A stretch of DNA of 64,000 bases from contig JAXMAO010000004.1 of assembly GCA_046350375.1 (NCBI GenBank), positions 124,001 to 188,000 on the forward strand. The letters run 5' to 3'. This stretch comes from JAXMAO01 sp046350375. GTDB lineage: Bacteria; Planctomycetota; Phycisphaerae; UBA1845; UTPLA1. Positions 43,697 through 54,141 of the stretch are shown one piece after another (position 1 is the first letter of the stretch; every line of letters begins with the position of its first letter). A program made the position numbers and the translations under genes. Under the pieces are notes generated by a model. It had not been told where the DNA came from and did no database searches. It saw only the letters and a program-made list of their open reading frames with translations.

Positions 43697-44926
43697 GTGA
43701 AGCCAGCGAACTGCTCCGCCGGGCGCTGGGCGTCGCGGGCGCTGCGGATCGCCGTGCGGCGCCGCGGCGGCGGCCTATCTCTATCAGAAGGTCTCGTGAC
43801 CACGCCGCGCTTCCAGGCGAACCGGGGCGCGAGCTATCGCGCTCGGTCGTAGCGCCGGCGACGACCCGCTGCGGCTCGCCGGGCCCGGGGTGTGGGCGCG
43901 CCGTCGCCAACGGCCCGACCGCCGCCGATCGCCCCCGGATCGAGCTCGGTCTGCGGTCGCTCGTCCGCCATCTGCGGCGCGACTTTGCCGGCTGGGCCGC
44001 TGGAAGCGCTGCTGCCGACCACGTTCCTGCTCGCGTGGCGGCTCCGGCGACCTGCTCGACATGCAGGGCCTCCCCGCTCTCGTCTGGGTGGACGCCACGC
44101 TGCTCACCTTCGCCGGGAACTCTTCAACTTCGCCCTGCCTGGCACTACCGGGGGCGACCTCTTCAAGGCCTACCACATCGCCCGCATCGGCCACAAGCGC
44201 ACCGAGGGCGTCACCATCGTCTTCCTCGACCGCGTCATCGGGCTGGTCAGCTTCGTGCTGCTCGCCGGCGCGGCCATCGCGCTGTCGGTGGTCACCGGCG
44301 GCGTGGTGATCGGGCGGTTCGGCCGACTGGTCGGGCTGATGCTCGCCGCGCTGGTCGTCGCGGCAATGATCTTCTTCTCGCGCCGCTTCCGCCGCTGGAT
44401 CGGCTACGAGGCGCTGCTGCAACGGCTGCCGTTCGCCGACAAGCTGCGCCGCGTCGATCAGACCGCGTTCTCGTTTCGCTATCACCCCGGGCGCACGGCG
44501 GCGGCGCTCGTCGTAACGGCGATCAATCACGCCTTCATGGCGCTGGGCGTGCTCTACTTGGCGCGGGCACTGGGCATGCCGACCGACGGGCGCGCGTTGA
44601 CCGCGCGCACCTACCTCTCGTTCTACCTGGCGAGCCTGCTGTCGGTCACGGTCGGCTATCTGCTGGCGGCCGTGCCGGTCAGCTTTCAGGGGTTCGGACT
44701 GCTGGAGGCCGTGTTTCTGCGCGTGCTGGCGCGCGGCGGCTGGGGAACGCAGAGCCAGGTGGTCGCGCTGTGCCTGGGAACGCGCGTCATGCAGCTGCTC
44801 TGGGCATTGCCGGGCATGATCGTCCCCTGGCTGGGGCTGCGCCGACCCGGCGCGGCGTATGAGACCGACGTCGCCGCCGCCGAGCCGGCAACGTCGCCCG
44901 AAGCGCGCCGCGCCGATTCGGTCTGA
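43697..44926 (+). pseudogene. lysylphosphatidylglycerol synthase-like (UPF0104) membrane protein, 5' part frameshifted
   Basis: From about 44,115 onward the frame is intact: FNFALPGTTGGDLFKAYHIA, VFLDRVIGLVSFVLLAGA and several long helices to the stop at 44,926. This is the flippase-like transmembrane domain seen in MprF-type lysylphosphatidylglycerol synthases, here without the synthase domain. Upstream, family pieces lie in different frames (LLRRALGVAGAA near 43,715; AYLYQKVS near 43,775; GPLEALLPTTFLLAWRLRR near 44,000; LLDMQGLPALVW near 44,055). The start is therefore uncertain. Stand-alone proteins of this type are linked to lipid or polyprenyl-sugar movement. An intact gene would have about 380 aa. 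Confidence 0.7.
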
Positions 44927-44927
44927 G

Positions 44928-47570
44928 CTACGGTTCGACCGTTTGCAGCAGGTCGGGCGCGTACTCCTGCACCCACGGCAGGTACTGGTCGAAATTGCGC
45001 GGCCGCCGCGCCGGCTCGACGTGCACGAAGTCGCGATACAGCTTGTGCGCCAGCGCGCCATAGGCCCGCCGCGCGTGGGCCGAGTCACGCTGACCGGCCG
45101 GCAGCGACATCATGATTCGCTGCGGCACGTAACGCGGGCGATCCATCGCCAGGTGCAGCATGGCCGAAAGCAGCCAGGTGGCGCGGAGGTTTTCCGGAAA
45201 CTCGCTCGGCATCATCTCGCCGCCCAGCTGCTCGCCATACACCGGCACGCGACGAATGACCGCGACGTTCACCTGCAGGGCGCGCTGCTCGGCGAGGTCG
45301 ATCGCCACAAACGCCTTGGCGAAGTCGGTCGGGTCGTTCGCGTAGATCAGCCGGGCCCGCAGCGCCCAGGCCTCCATGTGCGCCAGGTGGGCGCGGTCGT
45401 CGGGCTGGCCGACGAGCTGGTAGTAGGCGTTGGTGGCGTCGATGGCCGTGCGGCTCGCGGCCGCCAGGTCGCCGCCCACAGAGAGGCGCCACGCCTCGAT
45501 CCGCAGCACCTCGCCCGCCAGCGGGTCGTGCCATTCGGCCCGCGGCACCGTCGAATCGTGTCGCGCCAGCGCCACGCGCTCGGCCCACGCCACGTCGATG
45601 TTCAGCGCCGGCAGAATCGACGACAGGTATTCGGCGACTGCGCCTTCGATCTGTCCGTTGCGAATGGCGCGGCAGCAGTGGTCGAAGCGCCCGGGGAGGT
45701 AGTAAGCCGACCGCGCCAGTTGCAGGTTGGCCGCGGTTGAATAGGGGGCGGTCGTCCGGACGACGTGCCGCGCGAGCTGCGTCGCCTCGCGCACGGCGCC
45801 GCTGTGGAACAGGGCGTCGGTCAGCCCCTCGATCGCGCCGGGCAGCCCCGGGCAGCGCTCGTAGAGGCTTTTCCAGGCCGTGACGGCCCGCCGCCCGGCC
45901 GCGTTCTCGGCGTCCAGGTCGGACCTCGACGGCGCGGTCGCCGGGTGCGCGGCGATCAGTTGCAGCCAGGCGTTGGTCGCCGCCACCGCCGCGTCGCGCC
46001 GCGTCCGCAGGTCGTCCACCGCGTCGAAGCGCGGCCAGGCGCCCGAAAGCTCGGCGAACGCCTCGAGCGGCTCCAGGTCGATCTTCGTCCGGCCGTCGGC
46101 GTGCGCGCGGGCGGTGCGCAGGTCGAAGAACGCCCCGGCGAGCAGGCCGACGCCGAGCAGCGCGTGTGCCACCCGCGCCGCCGGGATGGCCCGCGGCCGG
46201 AACGCCCGCGACGCGGCCGGTTCGGCGGGCGAATGTGCGGCCCGCGTCAGCGCGGCGAGCAGGCCGAGCAGCGTCCAGTACCAGACCGGCCCGGTCGGCG
46301 TGCGGAGCGTGATGCTGCTCAGGTCGGTCGCGCACAGCGCCGCCAGCGCGGCCGAGAAGATCGCGACCGACGTCAGCAGGTGCGCATCCCTGCGGGCCGC
46401 GGCGCCGCGCCACGCCCGCGCAATGACCGCCAGCGGCAGCAGCGCGTAGAGCAGACCGCCCGGCAGGCCCAGTTCCATCAGCGCCTGGAGCCACTCGTTG
46501 TGCGCGGCGTTGGCGATGTCGGCGATGACGGTCTGCGGCGATTCGCCGCGGGCGCGGGCCAGGCGCGTCGTGGCGTCGGCGGCGAAGCCGTCCGGCCCCC
46601 AGCCCAGCACCGGCCGCTCGCGAAACGCATCGAGCGCGGCGTGATAAAGCACGAAGCGCGAGCCGATCGAGACCCGCTTGACCAATACGTTGGAGCGATA
46701 GAGATAGGCGACATATCCCGCGCCGCCCAGCGCCACCGCCGTCACCAGCGCCCCGCCCAGCAGCCGGGCGCCGCGCCATCGGACGACCCAGATCAGCGCC
46801 GCCACGCCCGCGCCGGCGATGCCGGCGAGCGCGCCGAGGATTGCCCCCTGGCGCGCGGCGATCAGCAGCAGCGCCGCACACAACGCCGCCGCGGCGACCC
46901 GCAGGGTCGGCCCGACCAGCTCCGGCGGGCGGCGCGCCGCGCGCAGCGCCGCCAGGTCGCGAACGACCGCGACCGTCAGCCCGGCGGTGAAGACCGCCGC
47001 CAGTGTGCCGGTGGTGGTCACGGTGCCGATCGGCCAGGTGACATCGCGGATGTTGGTGGCCCGCTGGTGCCAGATCGCGAGCGTCGCGGTGACGAACGCC
47101 AGCAGCGTCAGCCCCCAGCCGATCAGCCGTGCCTCGGCGACCCCCACCATCCGGCGCACGACCGCCATCCAGGTCGCGCCGGCCAGCAGCGTCAGGAGCC
47201 ATCCGAGCGAGACTGCCGCCGAGTTGTTCCACAGCGTCGAGGCTGACGCGACCAGCAGCACGCCCGCCAGCAGCGCGTCGTGGGCGCCGCCGATCAGCAC
47301 CGCGTCAGGCCGCGCGCGAATCGCCAGCCACAGGCAGGCGGCGCCGGCCGCGATGAACAGCGCCGCGCGACGCACTTCGACGCTCGGCTCGAGCGGCGTT
47401 GAGAGAGTCAGCAGCGAGTGGGCCGCCCGCAGACCGGTGGGCCAGTTCGCAGTGTCGGTGATCGGCCAGGTCCGCGACGCGACGGTCGTGCCGACGGCGA
47501 GCAGCAGGAGAACGGCCACCACAGGCCCGAGCGCCGCGCGGCCGGCACGCGCATCGTCGGGCGGCCGCAT
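44928..47570 (-). CDS. O-antigen ligase / Wzy-like membrane protein with large C-terminal domain
   Basis: The 880-aa product has about 12 hydrophobic helices in the first 480 residues. Between them is the Wzy_C signature SRFVLYHAALDAFRERPVLG, followed by AHNEWLQALMELGLPGGLLY. Such proteins polymerise O-antigen or ligate it to lipid A core in the inner membrane. The last 390 residues are soluble and helical (AWKSLYERCPGLPGAIEGLT, LAEQRALQVNVAVIRRVPVY), TPR-like, larger than usual. The start follows the lipoprotein gene by 3 bases, tying it to the surE-hslU transcript. Confidence 0.85.
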   Translation of the reverse strand: MRPPDDARAGRAALGPVVAVLLLLAVGTTVASRTWPITDTANWPTGLRAAHSLLTLSTPLEPSVEVRRAALFIAAGAACLWLAIRARPDAVLIGGAHDALLAGVLLVASASTLWNNSAAVSLGWLLTLLAGATWMAVVRRMVGVAEARLIGWGLTLLAFVTATLAIWHQRATNIRDVTWPIGTVTTTGTLAAVFTAGLTVAVVRDLAALRAARRPPELVGPTLRVAAAALCAALLLIAARQGAILGALAGIAGAGVAALIWVVRWRGARLLGGALVTAVALGGAGYVAYLYRSNVLVKRVSIGSRFVLYHAALDAFRERPVLGWGPDGFAADATTRLARARGESPQTVIADIANAAHNEWLQALMELGLPGGLLYALLPLAVIARAWRGAAARRDAHLLTSVAIFSAALAALCATDLSSITLRTPTGPVWYWTLLGLLAALTRAAHSPAEPAASRAFRPRAIPAARVAHALLGVGLLAGAFFDLRTARAHADGRTKIDLEPLEAFAELSGAWPRFDAVDDLRTRRDAAVAATNAWLQLIAAHPATAPSRSDLDAENAAGRRAVTAWKSLYERCPGLPGAIEGLTDALFHSGAVREATQLARHVVRTTAPYSTAANLQLARSAYYLPGRFDHCCRAIRNGQIEGAVAEYLSSILPALNIDVAWAERVALARHDSTVPRAEWHDPLAGEVLRIEAWRLSVGGDLAAASRTAIDATNAYYQLVGQPDDRAHLAHMEAWALRARLIYANDPTDFAKAFVAIDLAEQRALQVNVAVIRRVPVYGEQLGGEMMPSEFPENLRATWLLSAMLHLAMDRPRYVPQRIMMSLPAGQRDSAHARRAYGALAHKLYRDFVHVEPARRPRNFDQYLPWVQEYAPDLLQTVEP

Positions 47571-47573
47571 GTG

Positions 47574-48014
47574 TCAGTTGACTCGCACGCCGGTGCGTCC
47601 CTGCCCGGAGAGGATGCCGTTGGTGGCGGTGCAGCCGAGGGTGTAGTCGGCCGGCGTGGGCGACATGAAGGTGGGGTCGGTCGAGTTCGGATGCATGAGC
47701 GTGGCGCCGGTGGCGCCGATGTCGAGCAGGGTCTGCGTGGCGCGGTCGCGCGCCGAGACGATCTCCCAGGTGAAGGTGAGGTTGGCGTCGGTGGCCGAGA
47801 GAAACGCGCCGTTGCCGAAGCTCACGCCGCTCTGCGAGGCGTCCAGGCCGATCATCTGCCCGGCGTCGACCACGCGGTTGGGCCCGGTCACGACGAAGAC
47901 CTGCGGCGCCACGGCCACCAGCAGGAAGGTGTCGGTGAACGGGCGGACGTTACAGCCGGCGCCCGCCAGGGCGATCAGCGCGGTCGTTCCGAAGAAAAAG
48001 GGGCGTCGTCGCAT
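47574..48014 (-). CDS. PKD-like lipoprotein
   Basis: The 146-aa product has a lipoprotein signal (TTALIALAGAGC) and then an Ig-like beta-sandwich with PKD features: VVDAGQMIGLDASQSGV and FTWEIVSA, and the closing strand YTLGCTATNGILSGQG. Predicted location: outer-membrane anchored, periplasmic or surface exposed. PKD domains mediate protein or glycan contacts. It sits 23 bases after hslU and 3 bases before the O-antigen ligase gene. Confidence 0.78.
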   Translation of the reverse strand: MRRRPFFFGTTALIALAGAGCNVRPFTDTFLLVAVAPQVFVVTGPNRVVDAGQMIGLDASQSGVSFGNGAFLSATDANLTFTWEIVSARDRATQTLLDIGATGATLMHPNSTDPTFMSPTPADYTLGCTATNGILSGQGRTGVRVN

Positions 48015-48037
48015 GAGGTCACCTGCACGGGAACAGT

Positions 48038-49366
<1,329 letters not shown>

Positions 49367-49436
49367 GGCGCACCGCCCGCGCGCGGCTCGCAGGGCGCGG
49401 CGGATGAATCGGCTGCGGCGCGGCGCGGGCGAGCCG

Positions 49437-50207
49437 TCATGGCGCCAGCGCCCCGGAAAAATCCCAGTCGCCCATCGCCGCCAGCCGCGCGTCGTCGGTC
49501 AGGTCGACTCGCAGCGGCACCACGCTGATGTAGCCTTCGCGCTGCGCATGCAGGTCGGTGCCGGCGTCGGCCTTCCAGTCGTCGAAGTCCCCGTGAAGCC
49601 AGTAGTAGTCGCGCCCGGCCGGGTCGCGCCGGCTCTCGAAGCGGTCCTGAAACGGCACGATCGACTGCCGGCAGACCCGCACGCCGCGCGGCCAGCCCGG
49701 CCGCAGCGCCGGCACGTTCACGTTCACGAGCTGCCGCGGCGAAAGGCCGTGCTCGAGCAGCCGCCGGATGATCCGCCCGGCCAGCTCGGCGGCGCGGTGA
49801 AAGTCCATTTCGCTGCTGCGTTCGAGCGAGACCGCCACGGCCGGACAACCGAGCAGCGCCGCCTCGGCCGCCGCGGCGACCGTGCCCGAATACAGCGTGT
49901 GCATGCCGACGTTCTCGCCGTGGTTGATGCCCGAGACGACCAGGTCCGGCCTTCGCGGCAGGATCTGCCGGATCGCGAGCTTGACCGAGTCGGCCGGCGA
50001 GCCCTGCACGGCGTGGCCGAAGAACGCTCCGCCGACGTGGACGCGCTCGCAGATCAGCGGCAGGTCGATGGTGATCGAGTGGGCCGCGGCCGACTGCTGC
50101 GTGGCCGGGGCGACCACGTGAACCTCGCCCATCTGGCTCAGGACGCGATGCAGCGCCGCCAGGCCCGGAGCGAAGATGCCGTCGTCGTTGGCGAGCAGGA
50201 TGAGCAC
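49437..50207 (-). CDS. surE: 5'/3'-nucleotidase SurE
   Basis: The 256-aa protein starts with LILLANDDGIFAPGLAALHR, containing the metal-binding Asp pair, and has ATQQSAAAHSITIDLPL, HAVQGSPADSVKLAI and LVVSGINHGENVGMHTLYSG. SurE hydrolyses nucleoside monophosphates and is tied to stress survival. It heads the surE-hslU-lipoprotein-ligase transcript and is divergent from nnrE. Confidence 0.95.
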   Translation of the reverse strand: MLILLANDDGIFAPGLAALHRVLSQMGEVHVVAPATQQSAAAHSITIDLPLICERVHVGGAFFGHAVQGSPADSVKLAIRQILPRRPDLVVSGINHGENVGMHTLYSGTVAAAAEAALLGCPAVAVSLERSSEMDFHRAAELAGRIIRRLLEHGLSPRQLVNVNVPALRPGWPRGVRVCRQSIVPFQDRFESRRDPAGRDYYWLHGDFDDWKADAGTDLHAQREGYISVVPLRVDLTDDARLAAMGDWDFSGALAP

Positions 50208-50215
50208 GCGGCGGA

Positions 50216-50244
50216 TTGTAGGTCCCGCACCAGCGGCTTACAAT
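50216..50244 (+). promoter_or_regulatory. candidate promoter of nnrE
   Basis: A TTGTAG box (50216-50221) and a TACAAT box (50239-50244, five of six consensus bases) are 17 bases apart. The predicted start of transcription is about 30 bases before ATG 50280. Confidence 0.5.
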
Positions 50245-50279
50245 TTCACGTCGCCGGGCCGCGGCCTGGCGTGCCAGCC

Positions 50280-50999
50280 ATGACGCCCATCCCCCGCTAC
50301 GTTTCGCGCGAGGCGGTCCGCGAGATCGATCGCCGCGCCATCGAAGAGTATGGCATCCCTGGCATCGTGCTGATGGAGAACGCCGGGCGCGGCGCGGCCG
50401 AGTTCATCTGGCAGCTCGTCGCCGAGAGCGATGACGACATCGCCGCGATGGAGCCGCGCGCCCCGCAGCGCCGCGCGGCGATCCTGTGCGGCGGCGGCAA
50501 CAACGGCGGCGACGGGCTCGTGGTCGCGCGGCACCTGTCGAACTTCGGGTGGCGCTGCGAGCTCTACTTCGCCGTCGATCCCGGCGCGCTGGTTGGCGAC
50601 GCCGCGACCAACTGGCAGATCGTGCAGCGGATGAAGCTGCCGGTCCGCACGCTGCTGACGCCGGCCGAACGGGCGGAACACCTGCCCACCTTGGTCGGGG
50701 CGACGGTGATCGTCGACGCCCTGCTGGGCACCGGGGCGCGCGGCGATCCGCGCCCGCCGATGAACGAGATCATTCGCCACGTCAACGGCCTGGGCCACCC
50801 GCGCGTGGTGGCGCTCGACCTGCCCTCCGGGCTGGACTGCGACCGCGGCACGCCCGGCGTGCCCACGATCCGCGCGACGCACACGGTGACCTTCGTGGAG
50901 CAGAAGATCGGCTTCCGCGCGGCCACGGCGCAGGCGTATCTCGGCCGCGTGCAGGTGGTGGACATCGGCGCGCCGGCGCGAATGCTGCCGAGGGGATGA
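50280..50999 (+). CDS. nnrE: NAD(P)H-hydrate epimerase (NnrE/YjeF_N)
   Basis: The 239-aa product has RAIEEYGIPGIVLMENAGRG, the nucleotide-repair motif LCGGGNNGGDGLVVAR at about 70-85, DALLGTGARGDPRPP and ALDLPSGLDCDRGTP. It converts the R epimer of damaged NAD(P)H hydrate to S. In many bacteria it is fused to the ADP-dependent dehydratase (NnrD); here only the epimerase domain is present, and no dehydratase gene is in the window. ATG 50280 follows a promoter-like pair. Confidence 0.93.
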   Translation: MTPIPRYVSREAVREIDRRAIEEYGIPGIVLMENAGRGAAEFIWQLVAESDDDIAAMEPRAPQRRAAILCGGGNNGGDGLVVARHLSNFGWRCELYFAVDPGALVGDAATNWQIVQRMKLPVRTLLTPAERAEHLPTLVGATVIVDALLGTGARGDPRPPMNEIIRHVNGLGHPRVVALDLPSGLDCDRGTPGVPTIRATHTVTFVEQKIGFRAATAQAYLGRVQVVDIGAPARMLPRG

Positions 51000-51093
51000 G
51001 GCGCTCGCACCGCTGGCGCGAGACGCCGACGGGCCGGCGGGCTCGCCGACGGCTGGAGGTCGATCCATCGACGACTGGGGCGAGCGCCGGGAG

Positions 51094-52197
51094 ATGGTCA
51101 TGGACTGCCGCGAGTCATTGAAAGCAGCGAGTCCCTTCGGACGTCCCCGGGTCCGGGCGCGGGCCGCGTGGACGCTGGCGTCGATGCTGCTGGGCGCCGC
51201 GGTCGTCGCGTTGGCGGAGCAGCCCGTCCAGCCGGCGCAGGACGAATCCGTCAAGTTCGTGTTCGAGGTCCGGCCGGAAGTGGTGCGCGGCGTCGCCCAC
51301 CAATTTCGAGAGAGAATCGCGCAGCGATACGAGCTGTCGCCCGAGCAGGCGGAGCGCGTCGAGGCGGCCCTGACGCGGGGCCTGATCGAGGCGGCCAAGT
51401 CCAACCGGGCGCTGACCCAGGCGCTGTTCGAGGCCAGCGCGACGGCCACGCTGACCAGCGCCGGGTTTTGGACGTCGGACATCAAGACCCGGTTCGGCCG
51501 GCAGGCGAAGCCGCACTTGCCGGCGTTCAAAACGGCCATCGGGCGGCTCGCCGCGAGCGTTCGCCAGGAGCTGTCGACCACACAGCAACTGCGGTTTGCC
51601 GCGGACTACGCGGCCTTCTCGGTAGCCTACACGGCGTTCGAGGGCCGCGTCAGCCGCTGGGCAGACGGTCGGCCCGGCGAGTACGACAGCCTGCATTGGG
51701 AGGACAAGGACGACACCGGGCCGACAACGCGGCCGGATGGCACGATGGAGTCGCGGACGGGCTATCGGGCGCGCAACCAAGCGGCCTACCTGGTCCGATG
51801 GAACCTGGTCGAGGCGGATCACGACTGGGACGACTACCTCGAGAATACTTCCCGGCTCTACGAGTTCACGCCGGAACAGCGCCAGGCCGCCGACGCCATC
51901 GTGAAGGACTGCCGTCGGCGGCTCGACGCCTTGCGGACGCCGGAGCGCGCCCGCGAGCTACGGGCCGCGGCCGACCGGGCCCAGTTCATTGCGTCGTTGG
52001 CCCACCCGACGCTCAACAGCGGCCCGCTGCAACGCCAGGCGTGGGGCGACGTGGACCGGCTCCGTCGGCCCGCAGTTCAACTGAGCGACGAGTTCCGAAA
52101 CCGGATCGACGAGCTGGCCGATTCGCGCCAGCGCGCCCGCGCGGTGCAGCGGCTTGAAGAGACGATGCAGCGCGAGGGCTACGCGCCGCCGAAGTGA
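51094..52197 (+). CDS. exported helical protein, paralogue of the ABC-linked protein at 61.6 kb
   Basis: The 367-aa product has a signal-like hydrophobic stretch (TLASMLLGAAVVALA) at about residues 28-42 and then long helices. It shares with the protein at 61,633-62,892 the blocks RYELSPEQAERVEAALTRGL, LRFAADYAAFSVAYTAFEGR, WDDYLENTSRLYEF and RIDELADSRQRARA, in the same order. It is therefore a paralogue with divergent loops. Gene start is uncertain: it may begin after residue 20. No family name is known to me. It stands alone here, convergent to the isomerase gene, while its relative lies inside an ABC operon. Confidence 0.75.
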   Translation: MVMDCRESLKAASPFGRPRVRARAAWTLASMLLGAAVVALAEQPVQPAQDESVKFVFEVRPEVVRGVAHQFRERIAQRYELSPEQAERVEAALTRGLIEAAKSNRALTQALFEASATATLTSAGFWTSDIKTRFGRQAKPHLPAFKTAIGRLAASVRQELSTTQQLRFAADYAAFSVAYTAFEGRVSRWADGRPGEYDSLHWEDKDDTGPTTRPDGTMESRTGYRARNQAAYLVRWNLVEADHDWDDYLENTSRLYEFTPEQRQAADAIVKDCRRRLDALRTPERARELRAAADRAQFIASLAHPTLNSGPLQRQAWGDVDRLRRPAVQLSDEFRNRIDELADSRQRARAVQRLEETMQREGYAPPK

Positions 52198-52244
52198 GGT
52201 CGGGCCGGAACGCGGCGTCGCAACCGAGCGAGCGGCGCCGCGGC

Positions 52245-53051
52245 TCAGGCGCCCCTGATCAGCCTGCCAAACCGCTCGGTCCAGGCCGATGAAAGCAGCG
52301 TCGGCAGCTCGGCAAGCGGCTCGAAGACCTCCAGCAGGAAGACGCCGGAGTAGCAGACCTCGTGCAGGGCGCGGGCGGTGGCGTCCCAGTCGATCGAGCC
52401 GCGCCCGGGCAGCAGGTGCAGGTCGTTCACGCCGTCGTTGTCGTGGACGTGGGTGTAGCGCAGCTGTCCGCCGGCGGCGCGGATGGCGTCGGGCACGGTG
52501 CCGGTGATGTGGGCGTGGCCGGTGTCGAGCAGGAAGACGATGTGCGGGCTGGCGGCGGCGGTCACCTCGCGCACCAGCCGGGCGACGTCGGCCCCGACCG
52601 CGTAGGGCGTCGGCAAGTTCTCAAACGCGAAGCGGACCTGCGTCGATTCGCCGATCCGCGCCAGGTCGGCGAAACTCCGCCGCAGCGCCGCGAAGCAGGC
52701 CTCGCGCTGCGGCCCTTCGACCGACTTGATCGGGCACGGGTGAACCACGACCAGCTCGCCGCCCAGCTGCCGGCAGTAGTCGGCCTCGCGCCGATAGACC
52801 TCGACGGTGGCCGCGCGGACGGATTCGTCGGTGCTGGACGGGTCGAGGTCGTCGCCGAAGTGGCCGTGCATGGAATCGACCCGCAGCGGCAGGTCGCGAA
52901 CGGTGCGGAGGATTTCAGTGGCGGCGATCTCGTGCACGCGGTTGCGATAGACCTGGAGCACGCGGCAGCCGGCGCGGACATACTCGGCGAGCACCCGGGG
53001 CTGGGGAAAGTCGGCGAACCCGAACGCGCCGGTGACACCGAGAGTCATCAT
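52245..53051 (-). CDS. sugar phosphate isomerase/epimerase-like TIM barrel
   Basis: The 268-aa protein matches the AP endonuclease 2/xylose isomerase-like fold: MTLGVTGAFGFADFP, the metal-ligand strands RVDSMHGHFGDDLDP, VVVHPCPIKSVEG, RFAFENLPTPYA, FLLDTGHAHITG and YTHVHDNDGVNDLHLLPG. His, Glu and Asp ligands are all present. Members act on inositol, hexulose or related sugars. The substrate cannot be told. It lies 34 bases upstream of the mcsB end on the same strand and may be cotranscribed with mcsA-mcsB. Confidence 0.85.
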   Translation of the reverse strand: MMTLGVTGAFGFADFPQPRVLAEYVRAGCRVLQVYRNRVHEIAATEILRTVRDLPLRVDSMHGHFGDDLDPSSTDESVRAATVEVYRREADYCRQLGGELVVVHPCPIKSVEGPQREACFAALRRSFADLARIGESTQVRFAFENLPTPYAVGADVARLVREVTAAASPHIVFLLDTGHAHITGTVPDAIRAAGGQLRYTHVHDNDGVNDLHLLPGRGSIDWDATARALHEVCYSGVFLLEVFEPLAELPTLLSSAWTERFGRLIRGA

Positions 53052-53085
53052 GCCTACGACTCCGCCGCCGGGGCGGGAATGCGAG

Positions 53086-54141
53086 TCAGTTGTTGCTCAG
53101 CCGCTTGCGGATGAACTCGGCCCGCGCCACGCTGCGCTCTTCGCCCGAAAGCTTCGCGCCCAGGAGCTTCTGCAAGTGGGCCGGCTGGGTCATGAGAAAC
53201 AGTTCGTTCAGCTTGTGCAGATCGAGCCCGTTGAACCGCCCGAGGTGAATGCCCATGCGCAGGTGCGACAGGTGGGCGAGGGTTTCCTCGCTGCCGATCG
53301 AGCGGGCGTTCTGCAGCGTGCCGAAGGAGCGCCAGATCTTGTCGTCGAGCGCCAGGCTGCGGTCGCGCACCAGGGCGCGGCGGGCCGCCAGTTCATACTC
53401 GATCACGCGCGGAATGATCTGCGTCTTGAACTCGCTGATGATTTCATCCTCGCTGCGGCCGAGGGTGCACTGGTTGGAAATCTGGAAGAAGTCGCCGGTC
53501 GCCTCGGTGCCCTCGCCGAACAGGCCGCGCACCGCCAGCCGCAGGTCGCGCGCGGCGCGCAGCACGCGCTCCATCTCGTTGGTGAGCTTCAGCCCCGGCA
53601 GGTGCACCATGACGGAGACGCGCAGCCCGGTGCCGACGTTGGTCGGACAGGCGGTGAGATAGCCGTAGCGCGCGTGATAAGCGAACTCGAATCGCTCTTC
53701 GAGCAGATCGTCGATGCGGTTGATCTCGGCCCACACGTCGTCAAGCCGGAAGCCCGAGCGGATCGACTGCATCCGCAGGTGATCCTCCTCGTTGACCATC
53801 AGCGAGACCGTCTCGTGGTTCGACAGCGCCACGCCGCGGCTGCCGTCGGCCTCGGCGTGCTGACGGCTGATCAGGTGCCGCTCGACGAGCAGCTGCCGGT
53901 CGAGCTCGCCGGTGTGCGACATGTCGATGTAGGTCCAGGCCGATTCGCGCATCGCGGCCTCGATGCCATGATGCAGCAGGTCGGCCAGCTCGGCGCGGGC
54001 CTGGGGCGTGGCGCGGCTGAGGAACGGATAGCCCGACAGGTTGCGCGCCAGCCGGACGCGCGAGCTGATGACCACCTCGCCCATCGGCCCGTCGCTGCGG
54101 AGCCACTCGCCCAGGCTGTTGAGCAGTTCTTCGATCTTCAT
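53086..54141 (-). CDS. mcsB: protein-arginine kinase McsB
   Basis: McsB phosphorylates arginine residues and marks proteins for ClpCP degradation. The 351-aa product has the phosphagen kinase pattern: VVISSRVRLARNLSGYPF at 23-40, NEEDHLRMQSI near 117-127, the catalytic CPTNVGTGLRVSVMVHLPGL with Cys165, and IPRVIEYELAARRALVRDRS. The start overlaps the mcsA stop by four bases. clpC and ctsR, common neighbours in Firmicutes, are not in view. Confidence 0.96.
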   Translation of the reverse strand: MKIEELLNSLGEWLRSDGPMGEVVISSRVRLARNLSGYPFLSRATPQARAELADLLHHGIEAAMRESAWTYIDMSHTGELDRQLLVERHLISRQHAEADGSRGVALSNHETVSLMVNEEDHLRMQSIRSGFRLDDVWAEINRIDDLLEERFEFAYHARYGYLTACPTNVGTGLRVSVMVHLPGLKLTNEMERVLRAARDLRLAVRGLFGEGTEATGDFFQISNQCTLGRSEDEIISEFKTQIIPRVIEYELAARRALVRDRSLALDDKIWRSFGTLQNARSIGSEETLAHLSHLRMGIHLGRFNGLDLHKLNELFLMTQPAHLQKLLGAKLSGEERSVARAEFIRKRLSNN

